Shown here one piece after another: positions 8,471 to 15,743 of a stretch of 39,546 nt of DNA. The DNA is from a virus. The position numbers and the translations under genes were made by a program. The DNA lies in the IMG/VR virus record IMGVR_UViG_3300005526_000016, positions 1 to 39,546 of that record; one strand, 5' to 3'. Numbering within the stretch: position 1 is the stretch's first letter; every line of letters starts with the position of its first letter. The notes beneath the pieces are model-generated. The model was not told the origin of the DNA. It searched no databases and worked only from the letters and a program-made list of their open reading frames with translations.

Positions 8471-8712
8471 CAAACAACCCTGATCTGAACGGCTGACCCA
8501 TTACGATAAAATTGCCCGATCTTCACCCCTGCCGCCGCGGCCGCGCCATCATTGGCGGCATTCACAAGCCCCGACGTGTCGCGAAAGTAGCTGCGCAGCA
8601 TTTGATCGAGCGCGTACATATACTGCGCAAATGACGACTTGGGTTTGCCGGAGCTTTGATGCTCGTCAACCCATGGCACCGTAATTGGAGGTTGCGGGCC
8701 GAGTTGCGTCAT
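8470..8712 (-). CDS. Small conserved-looking structural protein
   Basis: An 80-residue product begins MTQLGPQPPITVPWVDEHQ and ends in a beta-like stretch (KIGQFYRNGSAVQIRVV). It is coupled to the tail hub gene by a TAATG overlap, which is why the ATG at 8712 is preferred over longer in-frame starts. I do not recognise the family. Position between the hub and the ejection proteins suggests a tail or head-completion component. Confidence 0.55.
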   Translation of the reverse strand: MTQLGPQPPITVPWVDEHQSSGKPKSSFAQYMYALDQMLRSYFRDTSGLVNAANDGAAAAAGVKIGQFYRNGSAVQIRVV

Positions 8713-10427
8713 TAATTCTCTCGCAATTCGCTTGATTGCTTGGCACCGAAAAACCCCAAGTAGACCGGATCGGACATATCCCAGCGCCAGATAACACCAG
8801 CCGGCCCGGACAGTCCGGCATTGAGCACCTTGATACGGGTTTTCGATCTTGCCTGCTGACCAAGATTTCTGATCCACGGATTGCCGAACGTAATACCGTC
8901 ATCGCGTGAGCAGGAGATTGAAACTACCGGGTTCTGCATGTTGACCGGCGCGGTGATATCGGTTGCCGTGCCGCCGGAAATGTACGCATTGAGGAAAATC
9001 GAGTTTAGCAACTCGACATGCGTTGCATCCACGATATGCGACGTGAATGCACCATTTGCCTCGGTCGTGCCGTTCACATCGGCGACTAAAAGAGTATCGC
9101 CCTCAATCATGCCAGCCGTGTTATTGACCGTCAGCCGCACCACTCCGCCGGTTCCGGCAACGGCTCCCGTTACGGTCATGACGAGACTATTGGTCGCTCG
9201 GCCAACGCCAGTCACGAAGGAAAAATCCGCACGAGCAATCCGCATGCGATTTGGGAAATCCTCAACTGGTGCGCTTTCCATGCGGGCGAGAATTGCTATC
9301 CCGTTTTCGGTGTAATTTGTTTCATCTGTGAATAGCAGGTTTCCGCTCTGTATGTCGCCGGTAAGCCATTTGCCGAATCCAGGATGGCCGAAGATCGAAC
9401 GCACGCGGCCGAGCACAGAGGTCAATCCGTCGCGACTGGCGCGTTCGTTCCATTTGTTGGTTGCCGTGTTGAATTCCCAGGACCAGCGTGAGCACGACAA
9501 AACCCAAAACTTGCGGCCGGACGTGATATAGGCGCGCGCATCGAATGCCAAACCAGCCAGAAATGCCGATTGAATAAGCCGATCAAGGTCGGGCGGGCTG
9601 ATCTTGGTCGGCTGAAAACTCCCCGGCTGCAACTGCCAGACGCCATAATCCTGCGCCACCCACATGAGGATCGAGAAACCGTCCTCATAGCCGGCAATGG
9701 CATTTTCTTGCAACAAGCCATATTCAAGCACAACCAGCCGAGAATACGGAAAGCCAGGTGCCGGTTGCGCTGTATCCTGCCAAACCTCGGTCGATGACGA
9801 GCAGAAGATAAACAGCAAGCCGCCGAACGGAATAAGCCGCTGCAATATGTCCGATGACTTGGCCTGTACACTGATAAATGTCAGTGCGTTGATGACGATG
9901 GTGTTGATGCCGGTGGCGAACACACGACGATCTGCGATACCAAAGAACAGATAACCGTCCTGGTAGCAGATGGATTTCGGCTGAGGAAGGACACCACCGC
10001 TGGTGTAAGCAGTAACAGTGCCGGTATCGAGCTGATAAGCACCATTATCGAGGTCCACCGCGATGACATTGGGTGGCGAGGCATTGTTTCGTGCAATCTG
10101 CACCCCTTTAAGTCCGGCGAGGACACCGATGAGGGCACTGACCGTTCCCGCCGCATCTACGGTAACAACGTTCGGTGTAGCTGCGTCCTCAGCAAATACT
10201 TCATAGGCAAGGTTTACCACCAACAATCCGCCGCGATAGCCGTGCAGTGCTGTCGACGCATATAGCGTCAGCCCTGGCGAGCGATGCCAAGCAACCGGTG
10301 ACGGGCTTTTGTCACCAAGCGGCTCCGCATAGATGTTGATGATGCGACCCGCGCTTTCCTGCGTGACAGCACCGGGAAAAGACGACGTGGGCCATGGTAT
10401 CTCCACAGCTTTTGAACCTAGTGGCAT
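8712..10427 (-). CDS. P22 gp10-like tail hub / packaged DNA stabilization protein
   Basis: The 571-residue protein matches the P22 gp10 family. It has an N-terminal SKAVEIPWPTSSFPG...RIINIYAEPL segment, a central beta-propeller-like region (YQDGYLFFGIADRRVFATG, EVWQDT), and the family's closing sequence (WRWDMSDPVYLGFFGAKQSS). In P22, gp10 is the hub that plugs the packaged head and anchors the spikes. The ATG at 10427 forms TGATG with the HNH-AP2 gene, which lies between this gene and the adaptor genes and probably inserted there. Confidence 0.85.
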   Translation of the reverse strand: MPLGSKAVEIPWPTSSFPGAVTQESAGRIINIYAEPLGDKSPSPVAWHRSPGLTLYASTALHGYRGGLLVVNLAYEVFAEDAATPNVVTVDAAGTVSALIGVLAGLKGVQIARNNASPPNVIAVDLDNGAYQLDTGTVTAYTSGGVLPQPKSICYQDGYLFFGIADRRVFATGINTIVINALTFISVQAKSSDILQRLIPFGGLLFIFCSSSTEVWQDTAQPAPGFPYSRLVVLEYGLLQENAIAGYEDGFSILMWVAQDYGVWQLQPGSFQPTKISPPDLDRLIQSAFLAGLAFDARAYITSGRKFWVLSCSRWSWEFNTATNKWNERASRDGLTSVLGRVRSIFGHPGFGKWLTGDIQSGNLLFTDETNYTENGIAILARMESAPVEDFPNRMRIARADFSFVTGVGRATNSLVMTVTGAVAGTGGVVRLTVNNTAGMIEGDTLLVADVNGTTEANGAFTSHIVDATHVELLNSIFLNAYISGGTATDITAPVNMQNPVVSISCSRDDGITFGNPWIRNLGQQARSKTRIKVLNAGLSGPAGVIWRWDMSDPVYLGFFGAKQSSELREN

Positions 10428-10939
10428 CAAACTCTCGCAAACTCGCCATAGAATTTTTGAGCAGCATTGGAATAAGCATTATGTGCTTCTTCTAATCTGT
10501 CGTAATATCCTAAGACGATCTCCGTCCTATTTTTATTTATTCTTGCGCGCCATTTATAGACATTCCCGTAACGAAATCGCGTAACACCCTTGTAGCCAGA
10601 AGTGTTATTTGATTGCTTACGTGTGTTTGCTCTATTTTGCCCAGAAGTAGCCTGACGCAAATTACTAATTCTATTGTCCAAGCGATCTAAATTCTTGTGA
10701 TCCAGTTCCCCATCCGGCCAAGTTCCGTATACGTACAGCCAAGCCAATCGATGCGCTCGATACAATCTCTTGTCGATATTTAAGTTCACGTATCCCGTTG
10801 TTGCGCTAATAGTTCCTGCCGGTTTATCGGCATATCGAGAATTCCAGCACGGCCTTACATCAGACCGCATAATGCGCGTGAAAATCCCTGTTTCGGGATC
10901 ATAATTAAATCGCGCCTTTAATGTTTCCAAAGTCAGCAT
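10427..10939 (-). CDS. HNH homing endonuclease with AP2 DNA-binding domain
   Basis: The protein has 170 residues. Its N-terminal module contains the HNH core: HR at 63-64, DH at 80-81, then Asn at 83, 89 and 93 (SNLRQATSGQNRANTRK). An AP2/ERF-like DNA-binding domain follows (SGYKGVTRFR...YKWRARI...GYYDRLEEAHNAYSNAA, about 113-168). This is the usual layout of free-standing phage homing nucleases. It sits between virion genes with only a weak ribosome-binding site and overlaps the hub gene as TGATG. A collapsed relative lies 2 kb away. Confidence 0.9.
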   Translation of the reverse strand: MLTLETLKARFNYDPETGIFTRIMRSDVRPCWNSRYADKPAGTISATTGYVNLNIDKRLYRAHRLAWLYVYGTWPDGELDHKNLDRLDNRISNLRQATSGQNRANTRKQSNNTSGYKGVTRFRYGNVYKWRARINKNRTEIVLGYYDRLEEAHNAYSNAAQKFYGEFARV

Positions 10940-10942
10940 TGC

Positions 10943-11110
10943 TTACATTCCATTGGGCGGCTGGCGATAGTCTTTGGGCGAGGGCTGCAAGGCGTCAGCC
11001 TTGGCTTCGCGCTCGATTTCCTTACGGCGGCGTTTGATAACTGGTTTATCGTCCGAAGCTTCCGCCTTGGCGTCGGCCGGAATGTACATTTGCGGCTCGT
11101 AGATCGGCAT
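10943..11110 (-). CDS. Short protein with EPxMYIP N-terminus
   Basis: This 55-residue gene starts TGATG with the stop of the gp4-like gene and ends 4 nt before the HNH-AP2 start. It reads MPIYEPQMYIPADAKAEASDD, then a basic stretch (KPVIKRRRKEIEREAK) and a proline-rich tail. The N-terminus resembles that of the 158-residue protein encoded just upstream (MEPRMYIPPDVKTDATPD), so the two are probably paralogous at this end. Function is unknown; a virion-assembly role is inferred from position. Confidence 0.65.
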   Translation of the reverse strand: MPIYEPQMYIPADAKAEASDDKPVIKRRRKEIEREAKADALQPSPKDYRQPPNGM

Positions 11111-11517
11111 CAGAAATAATCTGTCCTGAGCGTTTCGTAGGTCGGCCGCCCGCGCAGTATCTTATGCAGTGACATGGCTGCCGTACCCGTGCCTGGCGGC
11201 GTTCCCAGGCCGCGTTGATTGAGCTTCTGGCTGTCATCCGGCGATAAGCCGAATTTCGGGCTCACAAGGTCCGCAACGATGCTGCCAATGTCATCAAACA
11301 ATGCACCTGGAATGCTGCCGCCCATCGGTCCGGGAGAACCGCGGTCAGGCACATAAACCAAGTCAATACCCTCCAGCTTGCGAAAGATGCTCTCGATCTC
11401 AACATCCACGTAAAGTATGTCTTCCAAATCGGCGACCTGGTTAGAAATGGACACGCCGAGCTTCGACAAGGCGTTGTCGATCAGATCGCGCCGGGTGCGG
11501 GTCGGCTGTGAGGTCAT
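11110..11517 (-). CDS. P22 gp4-like head-tail adaptor
   Basis: The 135-residue protein opens with a helical RRDLIDNALSKLGV...DLEDILYVDVEIESIFRKLE pattern typical of P22 gp4-like tail accessory factors. The second half contains IPGALFDDIGSIVADLVSPKFGL. Such proteins bind under the portal and start the tail. It is coupled on both sides (ATGA upstream, TGATG downstream) and lies next to the gp10-like hub, which agrees with the role. The family assignment is by pattern, not by search. Confidence 0.6.
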   Translation of the reverse strand: MTSQPTRTRRDLIDNALSKLGVSISNQVADLEDILYVDVEIESIFRKLEGIDLVYVPDRGSPGPMGGSIPGALFDDIGSIVADLVSPKFGLSPDDSQKLNQRGLGTPPGTGTAAMSLHKILRGRPTYETLRTDYF

Positions 11518-11990
11518 TCGGCGCTCTTAATGCCCATCATCCTAGCGCGTTCAACCCGCATGTACCGCTTGGCCATTTCGGGACTCATATATCTATTTGC
11601 TCCCATGCGTTTCCAAAGATCGTTGGCCATGTGAGCAAAACCTTCTGCTTCCGAAATCCCGTGCTGCTCTGCGATGCGTTTTGCTCCACCCCAAACCGAT
11701 TCGCTTTTCATCACATCATCGGGGTGCATTTGCCGTCCATAGTTTTGCCAGGCCCGCTCCTCAAGTGTCAGCGGCTCCGGAATCATCCTCCTTACCTCTT
11801 CCTGGGATACATTCTGATTTGCCGGCCGTGGTGGTCCGCCAGCACCACCCTCGCCACCCCGAATGCGCCCGCCAACAATCTGCTCAAAAGGATTGCGCGG
11901 TCTTTCCATCGCATATTGCTGCCCCGCGATGACCGGATCGGGCGTCGCATCCGTTTTAACATCAGGCGGAATGTACATGCGCGGTTCCAT
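11514..11990 (-). CDS. Unknown structural-operon protein with EPxMYIP N-terminus
   Basis: The 158-residue product begins MEPRMYIPPDVKTDATPD, a near match to the 55-residue protein two genes on. A Gly/Pro-rich linker follows (about residues 36-62). The C-terminal half is helical and charged (LTLEERAWQNYGRQM, GAKRIAEQHGISEAEGFAH, MAKRYMRVERARMMG). No family is recognised. TAATG and ATGA overlaps tie it to its neighbours. It may be a head-completion or portal-associated protein. Confidence 0.55.
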   Translation of the reverse strand: MEPRMYIPPDVKTDATPDPVIAGQQYAMERPRNPFEQIVGGRIRGGEGGAGGPPRPANQNVSQEEVRRMIPEPLTLEERAWQNYGRQMHPDDVMKSESVWGGAKRIAEQHGISEAEGFAHMANDLWKRMGANRYMSPEMAKRYMRVERARMMGIKSAE

Positions 11991-12469
11991 TAGGCAGCAG
12001 CTTTCTTAAGTTGATGAAATCTACCCTCGTAGAATGGCGTCAGATATCTGCAAATATCACCGTCGTCATGCACGCCAATCCGCTCGCGCAGTTCGGCTTC
12101 CGCCTTCCAGCGTTCCGCCAGCGCGATATGATTTTCCGATCTGGAAAACCAGTCCATTGCATATCCCTTATAATCCTCCGGCGTGCGTGGTGTTCGTGGG
12201 CGCCCTGGCCCTGCCCGTTTAGGTGCCTCCATGCCTTCGATCCTGAAATAGGGGTTGGTTTTGAGCACATCGACCAATGGCACCTTGCGTTCAACGCCAC
12301 GAAATCGCAGGTCGCCGTCTGGCGTTTTGCCGACTTCCGCAATCTGCGTCTGCAATACGGTTGCATCATCTGGAATGTTCACCGGCTCGCCGTTGCGGAA
12401 GTCAAATCCGCCAAAGCTGGTTGTAAGCGGGTCGCCGTTTTCTTGTGGCACATAGGTCACACGCGTCAT
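11990..12469 (-). CDS. Unknown protein, first gene after the capsid terminator
   Basis: A 159-residue protein, probably with an N-terminal beta domain (residues 1-75, including FDFRNGEPVNIPDD and GDLRFRGVERKVPLVDVL) and a C-terminal helical domain with a PGRPRTPRTPE linker. No family is recognised. The ATG at 12469 has GGAG about 5 nt upstream. It is the first gene after the strong terminator at about 12.5 kb, so its expression and that of all genes to its left depends on readthrough or antitermination. Confidence 0.55.
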   Translation of the reverse strand: MTRVTYVPQENGDPLTTSFGGFDFRNGEPVNIPDDATVLQTQIAEVGKTPDGDLRFRGVERKVPLVDVLKTNPYFRIEGMEAPKRAGPGRPRTPRTPEDYKGYAMDWFSRSENHIALAERWKAEAELRERIGVHDDGDICRYLTPFYEGRFHQLKKAAA

Positions 12470-12489
12470 GGAATCTCCATTGGTTGAGG

Positions 12490-12530
12490 AAAAAGAGCGG
12501 CCGACCTGGAAGGGCGGGCCGGCCGCCTCT
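12490..12530 (-). terminator. Intrinsic terminator after the capsid genes
   Basis: On the leftward strand a 13-bp GC-rich stem (AGAG-G-CGGCCGGCC with GGTCGGCCGCTCT, one G bulge and one G-U pair) encloses a 10-nt loop and is followed directly by five U. It lies between the secreted protein next to the major capsid gene and the tail genes. It is the only classical terminator I see in the window and probably limits expression past the highly needed capsid genes. Confidence 0.8.
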
Positions 12531-12555
12531 GCAACTGCGGGGCTGGGGGGAGCTT

Positions 12556-12580
12556 AGCGTGCAGTGCAGAAAGTCACGCT
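12556..12580 (-). repeat. Inverted repeat after the capsid-side gene
   Basis: AGCGTG (12556-12561) and CACGCT (12575-12580) can pair around a 13-nt loop, a few nucleotides after the stop at 12585. There is no U tract, so it is more likely an RNA 3'-end stabilising or pausing hairpin upstream of the main terminator. Confidence 0.4.
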
Positions 12581-12584
12581 CAGG

Positions 12585-13136
12585 TTACATGTCGTCGTCA
12601 GGCACGTACTCGAAGATCACCGTCACCTGACCAACGGTCGGCGTGCCGGCCGATGAATACACCTTGTAGAAGATGTCAAACCCGCCGGAGCTGCCGGTCG
12701 GCGTTGCCGGTGATGTAACCGCCAAACCAAGACCGACTGCCGTGGTGATGGGCTGATATCCGGCAGTCGTAAGCACGCAAGACGAAGTGGTGCCGGTGGC
12801 GCCATTGAGCCAATCGCCAACACCTGCCGCGGTGCCCGCCGAGGTCGAGGCGAGGCCGAGGAAGTTGTTGCCGGCACCGTTCTGCCAGATGTTCGTCACA
12901 TAGCAGTAGATACGCGAGACAAAGGCTTTGGCGGGGACGGCGCCGATTTTGGCGGCGCCGCCTACAACGGTTGTTCCCACGTCGTTGAAGTTGATGGTCC
13001 AACGATAGTGGGTCGTGGTTTGCCACGGCACCCGGCGAGGCGAGATGCTTGCGGGAACCGTGAGCCCGTATGCGAGCGTTGACAGTCCGACAACGGCCGC
13101 GGCTGCGATCAGCAGCTTGCGAGGTAATCTCAACAT
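12585..13136 (-). CDS. Exported or decoration-like protein beside the capsid gene
   Basis: From the ATG at 13136 the product has 183 residues. It begins with a basic-hydrophobic signal-like segment (MLRLPRKLLIAAAAVVGLST, then LAYG) followed by a Thr/Gly/Ala-rich beta domain. The start has GAAAGGA about 9 nt upstream. A start at 13160 would overlap the capsid stop as ATGA but has no ribosome-binding site. Its position after the major capsid gene suggests a decoration or head-fibre protein, yet a signal peptide would send it out of the cytoplasm; the conflict is unresolved. Confidence 0.6.
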   Translation of the reverse strand: MLRLPRKLLIAAAAVVGLSTLAYGLTVPASISPRRVPWQTTTHYRWTINFNDVGTTVVGGAAKIGAVPAKAFVSRIYCYVTNIWQNGAGNNFLGLASTSAGTAAGVGDWLNGATGTTSSCVLTTAGYQPITTAVGLGLAVTSPATPTGSSGGFDIFYKVYSSAGTPTVGQVTVIFEYVPDDDM

Positions 13137-13156
13137 GGTTGCGATCCTTTCCGTTA

Positions 13157-14311
13157 TCATGTGTCAGACGGGGAATAGGTAAACATCGTGAAGATGCCCC
13201 ATTCCTTGTACTTGCCGCTCAGATCGAGCTTGGCGATCTTCTTGAGCCCGTAGGCCATTTGCACACCGACGCCCCGATAGAATTGATAGTCATCCTCTTT
13301 CAGGAAGGTCGGCATGGGCATACGGCCCCACGCCCAGGCCATTGCGCTCTGTCCGCACAGGAACGCGGGCGCGGTCTGGATACCCGCAGTGCCGGCCGTG
13401 GTGTAGAAGATCGGCAGGCGAACGGTGAGTTCGGGAATCTCACGAATGATGACGCCCGAATAGAGCAGATCGCCATCTTGGAACAGCGGATTCTTTTCCA
13501 ACCCATCGCCCTCACGAGGCCGGGCGTTGGTATTGGCGCTGATGATGGTCGCATCGGCCTGTAGGTCGCGGAACTGATACGAGTTGACGAACAGGACGAA
13601 ATACTCACGGCCATTTTTCAGCTTGTATGGACGAATGCGCGGGTTGGCGAGCTTGGCAAGGCGCTTGGCCTTGAGGATGCTCGTTGCCGACATGCCCATG
13701 GCGGTGGTGATATTCGCCAATGAGCTGGCGAAGTTACCGGCCACGAGGTTGGACTGCGCGCCGCCGAACATGATGCGATCGGCGTTGTCCGTCGTCCAGG
13801 TATTGCGCTGCGCTGCTGTCGCCGCATCCAATAATGCTCCATTAACGCGCTGGCCGTTGGTGGAGCCAAGGCCGGCAGGAGCAGTGGACGCGAGCGGGAT
13901 GGTGTAGAACGTATCGCAGATTTCATCGCGTTGGAGTTCCTTGCCCCAATCCTCAAGCAGAGGCCGTGCTTCGCCAAACAGGTCGATTGACGACTTTTGC
14001 TCTTCGGAGGCCGCGATCTTGACTGCGTTACGAGCCCAATCGATCCACGCACGGTCACCATAGTTGTCGATGTTTTCTTCATTTCCAACCAGGGTGCCGG
14101 TTGCGACCGGCTGGTTTTTCAGGCGGGCAATGAGCGGAATGTTGATCTGCTCGCCGCCTTTCTTGAGGTCGTTAATGACCCGGATGATAGCTGTCGCTTC
14201 CGAGCCGATATACGGCGAGAAGAGATTTTGGCGGATATATTCCCGCGTGATCTCCTTTCGAAAGACGATTAGTTTATTATTAGCTTGGATGGTTGAGCCG
14301 GATACCGCCAT
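13157..14311 (-). CDS. Major capsid protein, N4 gp56 family
   Basis: The 384-residue protein has the hallmarks of the N4-gp56/DUF4043 capsid family: an N-terminal arm (NNKLIVFRKEITREYIRQNLFSPYIG), the GEQINIPLIARLKNQPV...GTLVGNEE segment, the helix around WARNAVKIAASEEQKSSIDLFGEARPLL, and a C-terminal KYKEWGIFTMFTY. It folds as an HK97-type shell subunit. The ATG has AAAGGAG 8 nt upstream, the strongest site in the virion genes, as expected for the most abundant protein. The scaffold gene lies directly upstream. Confidence 0.88.
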   Translation of the reverse strand: MAVSGSTIQANNKLIVFRKEITREYIRQNLFSPYIGSEATAIIRVINDLKKGGEQINIPLIARLKNQPVATGTLVGNEENIDNYGDRAWIDWARNAVKIAASEEQKSSIDLFGEARPLLEDWGKELQRDEICDTFYTIPLASTAPAGLGSTNGQRVNGALLDAATAAQRNTWTTDNADRIMFGGAQSNLVAGNFASSLANITTAMGMSATSILKAKRLAKLANPRIRPYKLKNGREYFVLFVNSYQFRDLQADATIISANTNARPREGDGLEKNPLFQDGDLLYSGVIIREIPELTVRLPIFYTTAGTAGIQTAPAFLCGQSAMAWAWGRMPMPTFLKEDDYQFYRGVGVQMAYGLKKIAKLDLSGKYKEWGIFTMFTYSPSDT

Positions 14312-14354
14312 AGCGGTTCTCCTTTCACCGGCTCCTCAGTTTTAGCTATCCCTC

Positions 14355-14373
14355 CTTCGCTTGGACTGCGAAG
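14355..14373 (-). repeat. Hairpin between scaffold and capsid genes
   Basis: CTTCGC and GCGAAG form a perfect 6-bp stem with a 7-nt loop in the 64-nt spacer between the scaffold stop and the capsid ribosome-binding site. No U tract follows. It may protect or process the capsid mRNA so that capsid exceeds scaffold. Confidence 0.4.
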
Positions 14374-14375
14374 CC

Positions 14376-15356
14376 TTATCGTGTTGCAAAATCGAACACC
14401 GATCGCTCGCTCGGATCGTAAAGCTCTGGATCGCCGACTTGATGCGACGAGCCTGATTGCGAGTTGAGCGATGGCGGCATTCGACGCGAATTACTCTGAA
14501 ACTCTCTGGCACCGTTTTGACGGGCCGACCCGCGTGCGCGCTCGACGGCAGCGGCTAGAAAGTCTGGATCGTTCAGACGTTCTTCCAGCTTTTTGTCTAG
14601 CCAGGCATTAGGATCGGTGCCGACTTCCTTGAGAGTCGATTGCTGGGCATGCCAGGACATGAGAGCGCGACCGGGATTGGGCGCGTTCCATATCCGTGTG
14701 ACCGAAGGGCTGTTGCCGAACTGCTGGCGCTCGGTATTGCCGAGTGTTTGCAGTTCACGATAGGCCGCCTGAAATTTCTCGCCATGGGTTTCGGCAGCGT
14801 CTTGCAACGATGCCTCGACGTGGCGGAATTGGGCGGCTTGGTTAGCCTGATCGATCACATGCCGCCGGAAGCCTTCCGGGTCGGCAAACATGTCTGGCGG
14901 CTCGACCTGAGTCGGCTGTTGCGATTGCTGTTGTTGTGCTGGACGCTGAGCAATACCGGCCTTGAAAGCCTCGAATTCGGCCCTCAGGGCTTGGAGCTGC
15001 GTTTCCGCTGCATTAGCGCGCTCAGTCTGTTCGCGGACTCGACCAGACGGAACCAATCGCGGCTCTTGCTCGGCGGGCTCAAAGCGTCCGCGTTCATCAC
15101 GCGGTTGCTCTTCAACCTCGTCGGGCTTTGCCGCAATTTCTTCCGCCTCTTCTGGTTCCGCTTCGTCATCGGCTGCATCCTCGTCTGGCTCGTCTATTTG
15201 CTCGCCTTCGAGGCCGTCGCCCATTTCCTCAAGCGACCTGTCGCCGTCGTTGTCCAGAGGATCGGTGCCATTGGCTTCGGAAAAGATTTCCTGTTCCGTT
15301 TCCGCAATGGCGTTGGCCAATCCCAAATCCTCAGCAGTTACCGTCTGCGTTGCCAC
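14376..15356 (-). CDS. Capsid scaffolding protein
   Basis: This protein of 326 residues is very acidic in its first third (runs of Glu/Asp around 45-90), has a Gln-rich helical middle (about 110-150) and a basic C-terminus. That charge pattern and its place just upstream of the major capsid gene are typical of scaffolding proteins, which line the procapsid and leave before packaging. The start is GTG with AAGGAG 9 nt upstream. Scaffold sequences vary widely, so the call rests on composition and context. A 355-residue frame on the other strand is treated as a shadow. Confidence 0.75.
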   Translation of the reverse strand: MATQTVTAEDLGLANAIAETEQEIFSEANGTDPLDNDGDRSLEEMGDGLEGEQIDEPDEDAADDEAEPEEAEEIAAKPDEVEEQPRDERGRFEPAEQEPRLVPSGRVREQTERANAAETQLQALRAEFEAFKAGIAQRPAQQQQSQQPTQVEPPDMFADPEGFRRHVIDQANQAAQFRHVEASLQDAAETHGEKFQAAYRELQTLGNTERQQFGNSPSVTRIWNAPNPGRALMSWHAQQSTLKEVGTDPNAWLDKKLEERLNDPDFLAAAVERARGSARQNGAREFQSNSRRMPPSLNSQSGSSHQVGDPELYDPSERSVFDFATR

Positions 15357-15400
15357 AGTGTTTTACTCCTTCTGATATCCGTATCGCTGGATTGCGTGTT

Positions 15401-15420
15401 GCAGGCATATCGCTGCCTGC
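15401..15420 (-). repeat. Intergenic hairpin upstream of the scaffold gene
   Basis: GCAGGC (15401-15406) and GCCTGC (15415-15420) form a 6-bp stem with an 8-nt loop in the 84-nt spacer between the secreted 100-residue gene and the scaffold gene. No U tract follows. It could mark an RNA processing point between the accessory block and the capsid block. Nothing else was seen in this spacer apart from the scaffold ribosome-binding site. Confidence 0.35.
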
Positions 15421-15440
15421 GAGCGTGTGCCGCTATTTCG

Positions 15441-15743
15441 TCAGCGGTGAACGAGCTTCATTTGATCCAAGTGCCATTTCAGAATATCGGAACGCGGGTT
15501 GGTCTTGAGCGCATTCTCGACTACTGCAATGCACTGGTCCAAAATCCTTTCATCGCGGAACCGCATGCAGAAATATGCTGGCCCCATGCGTATCTCGTAG
15601 TTGAACGGCCAGGCTCGAGCCGCATTATCGAAGTGGTGCAGGATCGTGCGAAAGCCGATCCGCTTGCTGTTGTACGGGACCGAAAATTCCTGTTCTGCGT
15701 AGCATGAAAGGGAGGCGTACAGGCACGCTGCCGCGAGCAGCAT
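15441..15743 (-). CDS. Small secreted helical (TPR-like) protein overlapping the ligase gene
   Basis: The 100-residue product starts with a signal peptide (MLLAAACLYASLSCYAEQ) and continues with helices resembling a tetratricopeptide pair (AARAWPFNYEIRMGPAYFCM, ERILDQCIAVVENALKTNPR). A similar arrangement ends many O-antigen ligases as a periplasmic C-terminal domain; here it would be a separate protein. Its ATG lies 119 nt before the end of the O-antigen ligase-like gene, in another frame. The longer frame to 15941 has no convincing start. A role alongside the ligase is inferred. Confidence 0.55.
   Translation of the reverse strand: MLLAAACLYASLSCYAEQEFSVPYNSKRIGFRTILHHFDNAARAWPFNYEIRMGPAYFCMRFRDERILDQCIAVVENALKTNPRSDILKWHLDQMKLVHR

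Noticed and set aside
14640-15707. Long 355-codon frame on the plus strand with hydrophobic stretches.
   Set aside because: It lies antisense to the scaffold and secreted-protein genes; its hydrophobic look follows from the acidic, Glu-rich scaffold codons read backwards. No ribosome-binding site and no recognisable family.
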